Source: Deltaproteobacteria bacterium | GTDB lineage: Bacteria > Myxococcota > XYA12-FULL-58-9 > JAUUZB01 | Direction: 5' to 3' | Assembly: GCA_030590185.1 (NCBI GenBank) | Contig: JAUUZB010000139.1 | Location: 1 to 7,805, forward strand | Length of the DNA: 7,805 nt | Shown: in pieces, positions 6,820-7,805 of the stretch | How positions within the stretch are numbered: position 1 is the stretch's first letter | Layout: the number at the start of each line of letters is the position of its first letter | The notes under the pieces: generated by a model | Told to the model about the DNA's origin: nothing | Databases searched by the model: none | Seen by the model: only the letters and a program-made list of their open reading frames with translations | Translations under genes and position numbers: made by a program

Positions 6820-7743
6820 TTAGTGAATGGCGTGGCTGCCCAGATCGCTCTCCGGGAGACGCGTCTGGGAATCGTAGATGAAATAGCCGGCCACGGTGCT
6901 CCCGGCGGCGACCGCGACGACGACCCCCCAGAACCAGAAAGTCTCGTAGAAGGGCGAGCTGACCGAGCCCGGTTCCACCGGGATCCGCATCGGCGTCGAG
7001 ATGGCTGGGGATCCGATCTCCAATAGAGGCTCCCCTCGGCTGTCGGCGGTACGGACGAAGTACTCCAACTCAAAACCGTCCTCGTTCTCGGTCCATTCCC
7101 CAGGGATGCTGCCGGACCAGGCGCCGGTGGGGTCGAGGGTCAGGGCGAGGGCGGAGAAGTCGCCCCCCCCGTGCCTGCGGTACTGCACCCGCACCGAGCT
7201 GACTGCGCTGCGCGGATCGCGGAGCCGGTAGGTGAACTCAATGGGCTCGCCGCCGGTCGCCTGCTCGACTGGTTCACCCTTGAGCTCGAGCTCCTCGATC
7301 AGGCGCTTGCGCTCGAGCTCATGGGTCTCGGTGCGGATCCGGTCCTCCTCCATCTTCACGCTGCGAAAGATGCGAAGGATCTTCGGCGCCACCTCCCGGC
7401 CCTTCATGTCAAAGTCGGGTCGGCCGCGCAGCAGCAGGCGAAAGGCCTTTTCCGCCTGGGACGGCTGGCCGACAATGGCGAGGCTGCTGCCGAGGATCAC
7501 GTAGGCGTCGAGTCGAACGTCGACCGGGACGTCCTCACGGGCTAGGATCTTCTTGGCGATCGGGATCGCGGCGTCGTACTCCAGGTCGTCGAACTCCGCC
7601 TCGGCCTGAGCGAGGAGCTGCGCGGCTGAGGATCGCGCGGCCGGTGAGGGGGCGGCAATGGCAGTCGTTTGTACGAGGCCCGGCAAGGCCGCGCCGAGAA
7701 ACACGGCCCACGCGATCACCCCGGAGGCTCCTACTCGACTCAT
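6820..7743 (-). CDS. Signal-peptide protein with TPR-like region, beta-rich domain and C-terminal membrane anchor
   Basis: This 307-residue predicted envelope protein has unknown function. ATG at 7741-7743 gives a good Sec signal peptide: MSR, a hydrophobic core (about 8-24) and a likely cut after AIA (28-30). A TTG start at 7779 would add 12 residues ahead of it. The mature N-terminus is helical and TPR-like (about 36-125, with LLAQAEAEFDDLEYDAAI, then YVILGSSLAIVGQPSQAEKAF). A charged helix rich in Glu/Arg (about 130-155) follows, then an Ig-like or other beta-rich domain (about 162-258). A single membrane helix (about 269-289) precedes a 17-residue cytoplasmic tail. The expected topology is a periplasmic body facing the PEGA part of the kinase encoded 21 bases downstream, which suggests a sensor or accessory role. 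That role is inferred from position and topology only. A run of eight G interrupts the beta region. Confidence 0.88.
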   Translation of the reverse strand: MSRVGASGVIAWAVFLGAALPGLVQTTAIAAPSPAARSSAAQLLAQAEAEFDDLEYDAAIPIAKKILAREDVPVDVRLDAYVILGSSLAIVGQPSQAEKAFRLLLRGRPDFDMKGREVAPKILRIFRSVKMEEDRIRTETHELERKRLIEELELKGEPVEQATGGEPIEFTYRLRDPRSAVSSVRVQYRRHGGGDFSALALTLDPTGAWSGSIPGEWTENEDGFELEYFVRTADSRGEPLLEIGSPAISTPMRIPVEPGSVSSPFYETFWFWGVVVAVAAGSTVAGYFIYDSQTRLPESDLGSHAIH

Positions 7744-7793
7744 CGTCCCGCTGCGCTTTCGGCCCGGAGGATAGGGCAAAGCCCCTGGGCCAT
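7740..7793 (-). CDS. Possible 17-codon leader peptide coupled to the signal-peptide gene
   Basis: On the minus strand an ATG (7791-7793) has TGAGG (7801-7805) seven bases upstream. It opens a 17-codon frame, MAQGLCPILRAESAAGR. Its TGA (7740-7742) overlaps the ATG of the next gene in an ATGA arrangement, typical of translational coupling. The better Shine-Dalgarno belongs to this short frame, not to the larger gene. It could be a coupling leader or chance; the peptide resembles nothing I know. Confidence 0.3.
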   Translation of the reverse strand: MAQGLCPILRAESAAGR

Positions 7794-7805
7794 CAATAAA
7801 CCTCA

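Noticed and set aside
5176..7026. A 616-codon plus-strand open frame opposite the kinase and signal-peptide genes
   Set aside because: It is the antisense shadow of GC-rich genes. Its product is low-complexity, rich in Arg, His, Gly, Asp and Leu, with no recognisable domain, while the opposite strand encodes a clear kinase.

Overview
The window is GC-rich, tightly packed bacterial DNA. It reads most like a myxobacterium or a related deltaproteobacterial lineage (Myxococcota). That is an inference from gene style: a transmembrane Ser/Thr kinase with an HRDISPQN catalytic loop and extracytoplasmic PEGA repeats, a TPR-like secreted protein with a C-terminal anchor, and a receiver-EAL regulator. 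No rRNA, tRNA, transposase, integrase or CRISPR array was seen.

Layout from left to right: (1) Two minus-strand genes, reading toward the left edge. A 304-residue coiled-coil protein (703-1617) is followed after 10 bases by a TTG-started GNAT-like protein (from 692) that runs off the edge. (2) A 223-base divergent intergenic region (1618-1840) with a candidate promoter for the coiled-coil gene and two small inverted repeats. (3) A plus-strand pair: a receiver-EAL response regulator (1841-3019) and a 61-residue two-helix membrane protein (3094-3279). (4) Three minus-strand genes, read from the right edge leftward: a signal-peptide protein with TPR-like and beta-rich regions and a C-terminal transmembrane helix (6820-7743), a PEGA-containing Ser/Thr kinase (5077-6798), and an Hsp70-like ATPase without the usual C-terminal lid (3280-5010). 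The last of these converges on the small membrane gene with no base between the two stop codons.

How they may work together (inference): the right-hand trio looks like an operon for envelope-to-cytoplasm signalling. The first protein and the PEGA part of the kinase should both face the periplasm. The kinase domain and the Hsp70-like protein should both be cytoplasmic, so the chaperone could be a kinase substrate or effector. The receiver-EAL protein is a predicted cyclic-di-GMP phosphodiesterase on the other strand. The coiled-coil protein has no signal peptide and resembles, only in overall pattern, secreted translocator or filament proteins of type III secretion; its function is open.

The best candidates for something undescribed are the kinase/periplasmic partner/lidless-Hsp70 trio and the coiled-coil protein with its GNAT-like neighbour.
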